Origin: Planctomycetota bacterium
Lineage (GTDB): Bacteria; Planctomycetota; UBA1135; GCA-002686595
Reading direction: 5' to 3'
Assembly: GCA_029259655.1 (NCBI GenBank)
Contig: JAJDET010000004.1
Coordinates: forward strand, 1 to 62,712
Length of the DNA: 62,712 bases
This document shows, piece by piece, positions 34,237 to 44,100 of this stretch. Within the stretch, counting starts at the first letter, position 1, and each line of letters opens with the position of its first letter. The notes beneath the pieces were generated by a model, which made no database searches, had not been told where the DNA came from, and saw nothing but the letters and a program-made list of their open reading frames with translations. A program made the position numbers and the translations under genes.

Positions 34237-36045
34237 TCAGTCGCAAGGATTCTGGTCGTTGCAGCGGTTCGGCCACAAGAGGTCCCGGATGAAGTTGCAG
34301 GACAGGGGGCTGGACTCGACCGGGACGCCGTTCTCGTAGACGACGAGCTGCAGGAAGAACGACGAGCACGCGGCCGTCGGGTGCTCGAAGGACCAGGCCG
34401 GCTCCGTGAGCGGAGGGTAGACCGCCGTCCCGATCGGGCTCGCGTCGGGGGGCAGGAGATCGTGCTCGGTGAGCACGGAGGGGTTCACGAGCACCTCGAC
34501 CCCGTTCTGCAGCGCGACCGCGGAGCTCCGGGAGAAGAGGAGCTTCACGTGGGCGCCGACCGGACCGCAGTACGTCCAGCGATAGGAGTCGTTGAACTGG
34601 TCGGTGTAGATGGCGCCCGGCTGGTCGACCACTTGCGGCGCGCACTCGACGTACTCGAACGTCGCGGACGACTGACCACCCGCCCCATCGGTCGTGACCG
34701 TTCCCGTCCCGAGGAAGCCCCCGGGCGGGACCGTCAACTCGATCGTGGAGTCGTCCACGAGCGTGAACTCGAAGAGGTCGATGACGGTGCCGCCCCAGTC
34801 GATCGTCAACACCTGAGTCAGGTTGCTGCCCACGAGCTGCGCCGTCGCTCCCCCGATGACCTCGACCTGATGCGGTGAGACGAGGAAGGACGGCGGGCTG
34901 CTCGCGGTGGTTGTCGTGAGACAACCCAAGCTGACCGCGGCCGCGATGCGATCGGCTATCCGCGTCTGGTTCTCCGGGCCAAAGGTCCAGGTCACGGGGC
35001 CGCAGGCGGGATTGCACATGACACCGCAATCGGGATCCTGTGGGCAGATGGAGTCGGGGTCGTTGCAGTGGCAGCCGCCGAGGTTGTGGGCCAGCTCGTG
35101 GAGCACGATCTGGTAGCGGGGCCAGTCCCGGTCCAGGCTCACACTTCGCCCCACCCGGGAGCAGATGTTGTTCCGGGCGAAGCCCGAGTACTGGCCCCCG
35201 AAGTCTCGACCGGTGAACAGGTGGACGAGATCCCGATGGACGTCCCAGTAGGGAGAGGTCTCCAGGCACCACTCTTGATTCAGGACCGCGAGGAGGCCGA
35301 AGGTCGTCGTGGGGCTGCCGTAGGGACCGGGCTGGTCTCGAATCACGTACTCGACCAGCTCGAAGACGAACCCGAAGTAGTACTCGAGCACCGCGTTGAC
35401 GCGGTTCATCAGGCCCTCGACGGCCGCCACCGTCCCGGCCTCCGTCGAGCCCGCCTCCAGGTAGAACTGGTAGTCCGCATCGAAGGCCAGCTCTCCGACG
35501 ACCACGGCGCTGGAGCCGTACTTGGGCAGGCCGAGCTCGTCAGCGAGCTGCCTGGAGAGCGGCTCGAGACCCGCGGGCGAGCGGTTCTCGAGCCGCGTGA
35601 CGGCGTGTCGAATCCCGCGCTCGCTCGGTCTCGTCCAGCCGGGATCGACCAGATAACCCTCCTGTCGAGGCCCCCCGAGAACCATGGCTTCGAGACCATC
35701 GGCGGTCAGGGTCGCCGCGACGAGGCTGTCGTCCCAGCCCTTCACCGTGCCCCGGTAGGTCCTCACGGGGTGCGGAGCCTCCACCCCGTGCTCCAGCGTC
35801 GCCCGCCGGAAGCGCAGCGACCGGAAGGACCGCTTCTCCAGAACGAGCGTGTGCAGCTCTCCTCCGAGCACCACCTCGAGCTCGAGGCTCTCGGGGCTGC
35901 CGTTGGGGACGAGCAGGTCCTGGTGGATTGCAGTCGCGGTCGGGGACGGGCCCGCGACCGGGCCAGGAGCCTGCGATGCGAGCGCCAGCGGACACAGCAC
36001 GGCCCAGCAGGCGGCGCTCTTCGCGATCGTCGAGACGGAGACCAT
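34237..36045 (-). CDS. Secreted M12B-like (adamalysin-type) zinc metalloprotease with IPT domain
   Basis: 602 residues from the ATG at 36045, which gives a signal peptide ending ALASQ; longer frames do not. Residues about 25-150 resemble an M12B propeptide. The catalytic site is HELAHNLGGCH near 316-326, the full H-E-x-x-H-x-x-G-x-x-H zinc signature, with the Met-turn at GVMCNPACG. There are Cys in the catalytic region (CHCNDPDSICPQDPDC), suggesting disulfides or metal binding in the secreted protein. Residues about 395-475 form an IPT/TIG-like beta domain (SPHQVEVIGGATAQLVG), then a C-terminal beta region with paired Cys (ACSSF and LSCNF). Likely an extracellular protease. Confidence 0.9.
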   Translation of the reverse strand: MVSVSTIAKSAACWAVLCPLALASQAPGPVAGPSPTATAIHQDLLVPNGSPESLELEVVLGGELHTLVLEKRSFRSLRFRRATLEHGVEAPHPVRTYRGTVKGWDDSLVAATLTADGLEAMVLGGPRQEGYLVDPGWTRPSERGIRHAVTRLENRSPAGLEPLSRQLADELGLPKYGSSAVVVGELAFDADYQFYLEAGSTEAGTVAAVEGLMNRVNAVLEYYFGFVFELVEYVIRDQPGPYGSPTTTFGLLAVLNQEWCLETSPYWDVHRDLVHLFTGRDFGGQYSGFARNNICSRVGRSVSLDRDWPRYQIVLHELAHNLGGCHCNDPDSICPQDPDCGVMCNPACGPVTWTFGPENQTRIADRIAAAVSLGCLTTTTASSPPSFLVSPHQVEVIGGATAQLVGSNLTQVLTIDWGGTVIDLFEFTLVDDSTIELTVPPGGFLGTGTVTTDGAGGQSSATFEYVECAPQVVDQPGAIYTDQFNDSYRWTYCGPVGAHVKLLFSRSSAVALQNGVEVLVNPSVLTEHDLLPPDASPIGTAVYPPLTEPAWSFEHPTAACSSFFLQLVVYENGVPVESSPLSCNFIRDLLWPNRCNDQNPCD

Positions 36046-36353
36046 GTATCGAGACCTCACTATGGCGTTGTTGGAATGGCACCCTCGAAACGTCCGTCTG
36101 GCAGCGATCGGTTCTCTCGAATCCAGCCTTCTCGACACGGTTTCCGACGCGAGTCGGAACCGTTGGCTGGTGTTCTCCGGTCGTGAGAACAGCGCAGCAG
36201 ACCGACCGCGTTCCCGGGCAGCTACCGCCTCGGCAATTCGTCGACACCCCTCCCCACGGAGTCGAGCCGGCGCGTGGAAGCCGGGTGGCGCGCGGGACTC
36301 GTGTCACCCGAAGATCGTAGGATTCCCGCCCGGCCGACGCGGCCGAGCTTCCC
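36046..36353. other. 308-base divergent intergenic region
   Basis: This is the space between the divergent starts of the metalloprotease (36045) and a membrane protein (36354). It must hold promoters for both, but no clear -35/-10 pair, operator repeat or small gene was seen in this GC-rich stretch. Confidence 0.45.
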
Positions 36354-38114
36354 TTGCCCACCCACCGCTACTTCGCGCTCGGGCTCCTCGCCGTCGTGGC
36401 GTTCGCGCTCGTGTTGCGGGCGCGCGGTATCGACCACCTCCTGCCCTACAAGACCGAGCCGGACGGGCACATCGTGTCCCAGGCGGTGCTCATGCGTGCG
36501 CACGATCCCGCGCCGGAGGAGAACCGGAACTGGGGTAAGTACCCGCATGTGGTGGCACGCGTGGCGAGCCTGTTCCCGCTGCTCGAGGAGGAAGCCCTGC
36601 CGCCCGAGCACAGGAGCACCGAGACGGGGCTCGACGCCCATCTCGCGGCGGCCTCGCGGCCCTTCCTCGTGACGCGCTGGACGGTGCTCGGCTTCTCGCT
36701 CCTGGCCGTGCTCGGCACCGGGCTCGCCGCGCGACGCTTCCTGCCCGCCCCCTGGGCGCTCGTCGCGGCAGCGTTCACGGCCACGAGCCTGCTCGCGATG
36801 AACTACGCGCAGCAGGCGCGGCCGCACGCGGCGGCGTCCGGCTGCATCCTGATGGCGGTGGTCGCGGCGCTGCACCTGCGTCGCGAGCCGAGCGTCAAGT
36901 CGTGGGCCCTGGCGGGCGGCGCATCCGCGGTGGCCGTGGGCTCACTGCAATTCGGCGCCTCCGTACTGGCGTCGGTGGCTGCGGCGTTCCTGCTGCGCGA
37001 CCGCTCCCGGTCGCCGGGCGCCGGGCGCACCGCGCTCGGCATGGCGCTGTTCGTCGCGCTCCTCGCCGCTTCGGTCCCGCTCTTCCAGAGTTACCTGCTG
37101 GACGGCCCCGCGGAGGGCGACGAGGCGGTGTTCGAGGTGCGGGGCAAGCGCCTGCACACGGGCGGGCACGTGATCTACCTCAATGCGTTCGACGGCAGCG
37201 GGTTCGGGAAGGTCGCCTACACGCTCGCCACGCACGAGCCCGGGCTGACGGCGCTGGCGGTCGTCGGGCTCCTGGCCCTGTGCGTTCCGCGACGGCGCGC
37301 GAAGGGGCCGACGCCCGGCCGCGGCCGCGACCTCCTCGTGGTGCTGGCCCACGCGCTGCCGTTCGTCGTGGTGGTCGGGATGTACCGCGCGACCTTCGCC
37401 CGCTTCGCTCTCCCGTTGGTGCCGTACCTCGCGCTCCTCGCAGCCTGCGGTACGCGCGAGCTGGCGCGGCTCGCGGGAGCGGCGTTCGCGCGCGCCGTCC
37501 CGGGGCGCGTGACGGTCGTCGCCGTCTGTGTGCTCGTGTTCGCTCTCCCCACGGCGGTCGTGTGGCGGCTCGGGACGGTGCGCTCGTCGCCCGACACGCT
37601 CGCGCTGGCAGCGGAGTACATCGCCGGCCTCCCCGACGCGGCGGATGCGCGGATCGTCGCGGCCTATGACGTCGACCTGCCGGCGTTCCGACGCGAACCG
37701 CTCGCGGGTTACCACCCCGTGATGCTCGAGGAGATCAACTCCCCGTACACCTGGGTGCGCTACCAGCGCACGATCCCGCTCGAGCTGCGCCCGGAGCCCT
37801 GGGACCTGAAGGCCGTGCGGATCGGGCCGAACATGGCCCGGCCGCGCGAGGTGCTGATGGCCGCGGACCCCACCTACGTCGTCCTGCGCCGGAGCACTAC
37901 CGGCAGCGAGTCCCTGCGCGCGATCCTCGCCGAGAGTGGCGAGCTCTTGACCACGATCTCGCCCCACCGCCCGGGTGTCGCCGACGAGCACCCCTTCGAG
38001 TACCTCCTGCTCATGTCGCGATCGAGGGTGCTCTTGACGCCGATCCCCATGGCCAAGCGCGTGTTCGACGCCGAGCGGCCGGGGCCGGTGATCGAGATCT
38101 ATCGCTGGAGGTAG
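36354..38114 (+). CDS. Polytopic membrane protein of the glycosyltransferase-39 (PMT-like) type
   Basis: 586 residues from a TTG start. There are about ten hydrophobic segments; the first is a signal-anchor (YFALGLLAVVAFALVL). The loop after it, DHLLPYKTEPDGHIVSQAVLM, carries the Asp/Glu-containing first periplasmic loop expected of GT-C enzymes (E35 and D37 in KTEPDGH). Later helices include AAAFTATSLLAMNYAQQARPH, which matches the second conserved loop region, and FARFALPLVPYLALLAACGTREL. The last 170 residues are soluble (LPDAADARIVAAYDVDLPAFRREP). It probably transfers a sugar from a lipid-linked donor, but the protein is divergent and the assignment rests on topology and the loop motifs. 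Confidence 0.65.
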   Translation: MPTHRYFALGLLAVVAFALVLRARGIDHLLPYKTEPDGHIVSQAVLMRAHDPAPEENRNWGKYPHVVARVASLFPLLEEEALPPEHRSTETGLDAHLAAASRPFLVTRWTVLGFSLLAVLGTGLAARRFLPAPWALVAAAFTATSLLAMNYAQQARPHAAASGCILMAVVAALHLRREPSVKSWALAGGASAVAVGSLQFGASVLASVAAAFLLRDRSRSPGAGRTALGMALFVALLAASVPLFQSYLLDGPAEGDEAVFEVRGKRLHTGGHVIYLNAFDGSGFGKVAYTLATHEPGLTALAVVGLLALCVPRRRAKGPTPGRGRDLLVVLAHALPFVVVVGMYRATFARFALPLVPYLALLAACGTRELARLAGAAFARAVPGRVTVVAVCVLVFALPTAVVWRLGTVRSSPDTLALAAEYIAGLPDAADARIVAAYDVDLPAFRREPLAGYHPVMLEEINSPYTWVRYQRTIPLELRPEPWDLKAVRIGPNMARPREVLMAADPTYVVLRRSTTGSESLRAILAESGELLTTISPHRPGVADEHPFEYLLLMSRSRVLLTPIPMAKRVFDAERPGPVIEIYRWR

Positions 38115-38206
38115 CGCTCGCGGCGCTTGCACCTCGGGCGCAGGGTCCGAAGACCCGGATCGCTGTCCATTAGCCGTAGCCATGCCTGAAGGGCGCGCGC
38201 GGGCGG

Positions 38207-38284
38207 CTCTACGTTGGAGACGCGACAGGCCCTCAGGTCGTCGCGATCGACTTGTCGAGCGGCAACCGCTCCTGCTGTCGAAGT
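38207..38284 (+). pseudogene. Single-blade remnant of a secreted propeller gene
   Basis: In the 335-base gap before the next gene, the plus-strand frame from 38207 reads LYVGDATGPQVVAIDLSSG followed by NRS. This is the blade signature seen in the lipoprotein at 11-13 kb (V-D-L-A-T-G-x-R-T). Beyond about 38284 the frame continues as Ser/Arg/Pro low complexity into the next gene without a new start. It has no start codon of its own. It is best explained as a fossil of a deleted propeller gene. Confidence 0.4.
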
Positions 38285-38449
38285 AGCCGGGGAGGGCGGC
38301 CAGCGCGCTCGGAAGAATCCTCCCGGGACTCTGGCTCAAGTCTCTCCCCTCCACGGCCCGACAACCCGATCCCCCGCGCCCCGCAAAGGGTCCGCTCCGA
38401 GGGTCGCGGGGGTGGTCGACGACCGGCGCGCAGCGCCGGCACACCCGGG

Positions 38450-39148
38450 ATGCATGAGCTAGAAGGCACGAACGAAGCGCAAGCGTCACGGACGCGGCTC
38501 GTCGCCTCGTCCGCCGGGTTGGTCCTGCTCGCCGGGATCGGCATCGTCTTCCTGCCCTGGATCCCGATTCTGCTCGGTGTGCTCCTGCTCGCCGCCGTCG
38601 GGGGACACTTCGCTTCGCCGGACGTGCGGCGGTTCGTGCAGCCGCTCCTCGGAATGCCCGTCGCCGGACCCGGCAGGCGCGGCGTGCAGCTCTTCCTCGC
38701 CGCGAGCCTCGGCGTCCTCCTGCTCGCCAGCGGTTCCATGGGCGCGAGCATTCGCGGACAGCTCCGAGGCTCCTGGCAGCGACGCGAGCTGCTCCGCGCG
38801 GCGGACGAGGAACAGAGGGTTCTGGTCTGGGACCGCGTAGAGGAACACCTCGCCACGGGGAACGTCGAGAGTGCTCGCTTCGCACTGCTGGAGGCCGAGA
38901 AGCTCGACCTGGATCCCGAGCTTCGATCGCAGCTCGCCGACCTGCTCGAGCGTCTGCGCCTCTGCAACGAACCCGCGACGATCCTCGACCTCCTGCTCCA
39001 CCTCTCCGAGGAAGACTTCGACGCCGTGCGGACGGGGGCGTACGTGCCGCAGGCCCTGGAGTTCGGCGAGCCGGCCCTGACGCGCCGGGCCGTCGGCCTG
39101 GCCCTCGCGCAGTTCGACGAGGCGGAGCGCCTGCGCGCGCGACCCTGA
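38450..39148 (+). CDS. Membrane-anchored protein of unknown function with a helical soluble domain
   Basis: 232 residues from the ATG at 38450; the frame is open further upstream, but that part is Arg/Ser/Pro-rich and includes the propeller fossil. There are three hydrophobic segments (VASSAGLVLLAGIGIVFLPWIPILLG, VLLLAAVGGHF and VQLFLAASLGVLLLASG). The C-terminal 120 residues are helical and charged: EQRVLVWDRVEEHLATGNVESARFALLEAEKL and DDLLLHLSEEDFDAVR-like phrases suggest TPR-type hairpins. It is convergent with the frameshifted peptidase gene, 22 bases away. I do not recognise the family. Confidence 0.7.
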   Translation: MHELEGTNEAQASRTRLVASSAGLVLLAGIGIVFLPWIPILLGVLLLAAVGGHFASPDVRRFVQPLLGMPVAGPGRRGVQLFLAASLGVLLLASGSMGASIRGQLRGSWQRRELLRAADEEQRVLVWDRVEEHLATGNVESARFALLEAEKLDLDPELRSQLADLLERLRLCNEPATILDLLLHLSEEDFDAVRTGAYVPQALEFGEPALTRRAVGLALAQFDEAERLRARP

Positions 39149-39170
39149 ACGCGACGCGGCATCCCGCCGA

Positions 39171-40614
39171 TCAGCAGGTCGCCAGGACACGGTCGGCCAG
39201 CTCGCCAACACGCCCGCGAAGGCGCACGACCTCACGACGCCCCGAGGGACGCTGCACTGCCCTCTGGAGTGCCAGCGTGGCCTCGTCCGGAGCTTGCAGC
39301 CGAACGTGAGCCAGCGCCCGCCACGCGTCGCGGACCGGGCGCGCATCGAGCAGTCCCCCACGAGCGTCGGCCTGATCGAGGTGGCGCAGGCCCGGGGCGA
39401 AATCGCCGCGCGCGATGAGCACGATGCCCTGGGTCCCCTCCACGAAGTCGAGCCACGGCAGGCGTTCGAACGCGTACTGCGCATGTGCCGCCGCAACGTC
39501 GAGGTCACGATCGGCCGCCGCAAGGTAGTAGGCGGCGTTGTTGGCGAGCAGCGCGCGCACTTCCTCCAGCGGTTCTTCGTCATGGCGCGCGATCATGGCG
39601 CGCGTCGCCGCGTCCGAATCTCCCCGTGAATGAGCGACCTGCGCCTGGAAGAGCGCGGTCAGGAGGCGAGACGGCCCTCCTCCCGAAGCCACCAAGGCAC
39701 GTTCCTCCTCCTCGCTCTGCTCCGGTAGCTCCCCGATGGAGGCGGCCTCGAACAGGCGCTCCGCTTCGTCCAACCGATCGATGAACTCGAGCAGTGTTGC
39801 CGCGACGAGGCAGGACCATGCGTCGGGATCGGAGCCGACGTCGTCGACGACCCGGACGATCACGTCTTCGGCGTCGATCTCGATGGCGTGCAGGAGCTCG
39901 ATCAAGACCATTCCGGGGCGCGCATCCGCGAGGTGCTCCGGGTCTCGGAACCGCCACACCAGCAACGCGTCGTTCGCGTGGCGGCTGCCGAGCACCCTGA
40001 CGTTGCGCGGAATCGCCGACTCCAGGAAGAACACCGCGTTCCACCCGCAGATGATCTCGGCCCAGAGCGAGCCGCCCCCCAGCAATCCCGTCCACCGAAC
40101 GGTGAACGCCACCATCGCCGCGTGCCACAGGGTAGGCGTGATCGCGTACAGGGGTCATGCGCCAGCGCGTCACGTCTCGACGGTCGAACACCGCCCTCGT
40201 GAGCCCCCCCTGCGCGGTCAGACCGAGGACCCAGCGTGTGTGCGCGATCCGGAACTTCCAACCCGACGTCCCCGTCCTCACCTCGAGGAGCCGGCCGCCC
40301 ATGAGCAGCGCCATCGCCGCGTGAAGCAGCTCGTGCACCAGGGTCAGGAGCCAGGGTACGAGCCAGAACGCCCCCAGGATCTCGAGACCGTTGAATCCGG
40401 GATCGTCGGCCACGCGATAGAACACGAGGAGGACGAGCCCCGCGGCGGCCATCAGGGACAACCATCTGGTCCCCGTGGGGCGTTTCGCCTCGCACGGCGG
40501 GCAGTACCTCCTCGACTTGCCCGCTTCGTGAAGGTGCCGAGGCAGGCGCGTTCGACAGCCGCACGTGTCGCAGCTCTCGAACCCGGTCTCGGAGGTCGTC
40601 GCGTCGTCGCTCAT
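39171..40614 (-). pseudogene. M50-like membrane metallopeptidase with TPR tail, broken by a one-base frameshift
   Basis: Two minus-strand frames join into one protein of 480 residues if one base is removed from the run of four G at 40151-40154 (CCCC on the coding strand). The first part (from 40614) has a zinc-ribbon-like head (CDTCGCRTRL...CPPCE), a membrane helix and the metallopeptidase motif LVHELLHAAMALLMGGRL (H-E-L-L-H, near residue 93). After the slip the second frame continues TLYAITPTLWHAAMVAFTVRW, further membrane sequence, and a long helical repeat region resembling TPR (LDEAERLFEAASIGELPEQ, ALLANNAAYYLAAADRD). Either a sequencing error in the homopolymer or a real null mutation; the total length fits exactly one extra base. 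Confidence 0.72.
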
Positions 40615-40751
40615 GCCCGGGACAGACAGACGGTGGGCGGCGCTCCGTGGCCGGTCGGCCGGATTCGTGCGCCAGCGCCCCGGAAGACACGATACGGTGG
40701 TCGCGCTCGACCAGGGCGACTCACATCCCCAGAGGAAACGAAGGATCTCCC

Positions 40752-41135
40752 ATGTTGCAAGGACAGTGCTTGTGTGGAGGCGTGAAGTACAAGGTGAACG
40801 GCGAGGGCTCGCTGATGGTCCACTGCCACTGCACGCGGTGTCAGCGGAGCGGCGGAGCAGGCCACGGGACCGTGATCGCCGTGAAGCCCGAGGACTACGA
40901 GATCACGCAGGGCGAGGACCTGCTCAACCGGTACGAGGAGAAGGGCTTCACGGCCCGCGTCTCCTGCAGGAAGTGCGGTGGAAGCCTGTACCACGGTGAG
41001 ACCTTCATCGAAGCCGGCACACTCACCGCCGACCCGGGCATGCGCCCGACGGCCCACATCATGGTCGCCTACATGGCACCCTGGGCCACGATCACCGACG
41101 ACCTGCCGCAGCACGCGGAGTTCCCGCCGAGCTGA
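40752..41135 (+). CDS. GFA (Mss4-like) family zinc protein
   Basis: 127 residues from the ATG at 40752 (AAGGA about eight bases upstream). Zinc ligands are clear: QCLCGGVKY, then VHCHCTRCQRSGG, then SCRKCGGSLYHGE. This is the Cys pattern of the GFA/CENP-V fold first described in glutathione-dependent formaldehyde-activating enzyme. The remaining HIMVAYMAPWATITDDLPQHAEF is the usual C-terminal strand region, in which Pro-x-x-x-x-F ends many family members. Catalytic activity is unproven for most relatives. It is divergent from the peptidase gene. Confidence 0.92.
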   Translation: MLQGQCLCGGVKYKVNGEGSLMVHCHCTRCQRSGGAGHGTVIAVKPEDYEITQGEDLLNRYEEKGFTARVSCRKCGGSLYHGETFIEAGTLTADPGMRPTAHIMVAYMAPWATITDDLPQHAEFPPS

Positions 41136-41184
41136 CCCTCGCGCTTCGCCGGCGCACGGGGGGCCGTGCGGTCGGTGGCAAGCG

Positions 41185-44100
41185 TCACTCCTCCCGCGAG
41201 GCCTCCAGTCCTTCCATCAGGAGCGAGAGCACGTCCTGGTACTTCTTCGCAGCATCCCCGAGCGTGGAGGCGGAGCCGCCCAGGAAGTCGCGACCGAGCT
41301 TCGCAGCCTTCGCGCGGGCGTTCTCCTGACGCCGTAGCGCAGCGGCTCTCTCCTCGGCAGCGGTCGCGGCCTTGGCGAGCGCGTCCCCGGCCTCCACTTC
41401 CTTCTCCTGCTCCTTCTGGAGCGACTCCACCGCGGCGTCGAACTTCGCGCGGGCGTCCTTCTCGTCGGCACTGTCGTCGTCGGCATCGTCGCGCGCGTCG
41501 TCCCATGCCGTCCGCGCCTCCGCTTCGGCGTTGCGCTTCTCGGAGACGGCCTTCGCGGCGGCGTCGACTTCGGCCTGCGCGCTGTTCTTCTTCGCCGTGG
41601 CCTCGTCGGCGACCTTCCTCGCGTCCCGAACCCGATTGGCGAGCTTGGCGTCGAGCTCGTCGTGGAAGGACAGGACGAGCTCGAGCCCGCCGATCAGGAG
41701 CGAGAGCTCGTCGTCGTTCGTCGAGTCGTCGTCGGAGTCATCGACCTTGGCCGTAACGGTCGTGCGGGCCTTCGTTAGCGTCGTGCTTCCAGCCGTGATG
41801 TCCGCCTTCCATTCGGCCTTCTCCGAAGCGACCGTGGTGAGCGTCGCGAGAGGCTCCTCGATCGACTCGGCATAGGAATCCCCGTTGAGCTCGTCGCCGA
41901 CGCGCTTGCGCTCGTTCGAGACGACCTTCGCGTACTCGGCCTTGTGGTGATCCGAGACTCGCTCGGACACGGTGGTGTCGGGGGCGTCCGCGGACTCCGT
42001 CCCGTCCTTCTTCGCGAGCTTCGAGAAGATGCCGAGGTCCTCGTCCAGCCCGATCGCGAGCGCGCCCAGGCTCTGAGCCGAGGAGAGGACCTTGTCCATG
42101 TTGTTCTCGTAGCTCTTGACGTACCAGTTGCCGATGTCGTCCTTCGCGACGACGTAGTTGGCGTTCCCGGTCCCCGTCAGTCGGACGCGGTTGATGTTCT
42201 GCCAGAACTGCTTGTCGATCCCGGCCTGGATCTCGGCTTCGGGGAACGGATCGGGCACCAGGAAGCGCCACAGGGATCCCAGCAAGGGCAGGCTGCGCAG
42301 TCCGGACTGCTCGAGGCGGTTGCTCCACGCGAGCCCCGGGTCGTCCTGGAGCGCAGCAGACGGATAGCTCGTGCGGAGGTAGGCGCCCGCGGGGCGAATA
42401 CGAACGAGCTCGGCGCGGCGTGCGATCGCGAGCTTGCGCGCCTTCGCGAGCCGGCGCGACCTCGGCGTATCGTCGTCACCGGCCAGGACGCTCTCGATGT
42501 ACTGGTGATGGAGCGCGCTGATGAGGAGATCGAGGACCTCCGCCGGGCGCTTGGCCTTCGCGAGGGTGTCCTGGTCGAGGGTCGGGATCGCGAACGCTCG
42601 GGCGTCGACGACGGCGTGCGCGATCTTCGACTCGCGTTTCTCGAGCTCAGCGAGCAGGCGCCGACGGGCGCCGGTGGGACTCTCGGCCCGCGCCGCGGCG
42701 TCGAGGTCGCCGAGGTGCGCGGTCACGACCTTGCCGGTTGTCGCGACGCCACTCCGCTGGTTCTCGGCAGCGAGCTTCTCCCCCTCGGCCTTCAACTTGA
42801 TTCGCGTGGCTTCTTTCGTTGCGGCAGCGATTCGCACCTCCTCCTTCTCGGCGGCGGCGGCCTTGACCTTCGCCTCCTTCAGGTCCTTGGCCAGCGCCTC
42901 GCAGGTCTTTCGAATTCGCTCCACGAGCTCGGTGGGTTCATTCGATAGCGCGGAGGGCGGCGGGCAGCCGGACACCGGGTCCAGGGCCTTCGCCTGCTTA
43001 CTCTGCCACTTCTTCAGCTCGGCGATCCAGCCGTCGTCGTCCGCTGCCTTCGGCAGCTCGCCCAGGGCATCGCTCGCGGCGGACGCGCGCTCCTCGAGCG
43101 ACTCGAGCTTCTTCGCGAGCACCTCGAAGACCGCCCTGTCGCTGCCGGTGTGCAGCGCATCCACCTGCTTCGCCGCGCGCTTGGCGAGCTCGTCGTCCTT
43201 GAAAACCGCAAGCGTCTTCCGCTCTCCCTTCCGGGCGTGCTTGATCGCCTTCCGCAGCTCGTCGAAGACCTCCGTCTCGACGTCCTCGGCTAGCACGTCG
43301 AGCTCCTTCCTCGCCTTATCCGAGGAGGTCGTTAGGCTCTCGCGCTTCGGGTCGAGCTCCTTCTTGCCGGAGGAGGCTAGTTGCAAGAGCTTCTCCAGCT
43401 CGCTCTGGAACTCCTCGGTCGCCTTGCCGGCCTCGCAGAGCTGGCGCTCGATTCCATCGAGCCGCTGCTTCGCCTCCTCGGCCAGCTTGCACGGGGATGC
43501 CTTCTCCTCGACGATCACGACGAGTGTGTCGCGAATGCAGGTCAGATCGGCGACGGCCTTGTCGTTCGGGCCCTTTTCCACGAGGAGCTTCGCGAGAGCC
43601 TTTCCGGCTTCTTCGGCCTTCTCCTTCGCCGCCCTGGCCTTGGCCTCGAGCGCCACCTCTTCGTCCTCCAGCGCCTCGATGACCTTCTCCAGGTACTGGC
43701 CGTAGCTCGTCGTGAAGAGCCGGGACACGCCTTGCCGCTCGACGTCCAGGCTGAACTGCTCGTCGCGCGAGCGGTGGCGGTACTCGTCGGCCTGGACGAG
43801 GATCGAGCTGCCGACGGCCTGCAGGACGCTGATGTAGTTCCGCTGCGCCTCGGGGACGCTGATGCCGGAGCGCTCCATCCACGGGACGTTCTGCACGATC
43901 CCCTTCTCGACCATGGTGCCGCCCAGGAGGTGGTGCCAGACGACGTAGAGCACACCGGGAACCAGCGCGGGCGGGGGCGGCGGGTTGAGCAGGCCGTCGT
44001 TGTTCGCGAGGAACAGGACCTTCTGGGAGAATCGCACCAGGGCGTCGACGAGGGCGTCGAGCTGCCGCTTCTCGTCCTCGAGTGCCGTCTCGCGCTCTTC

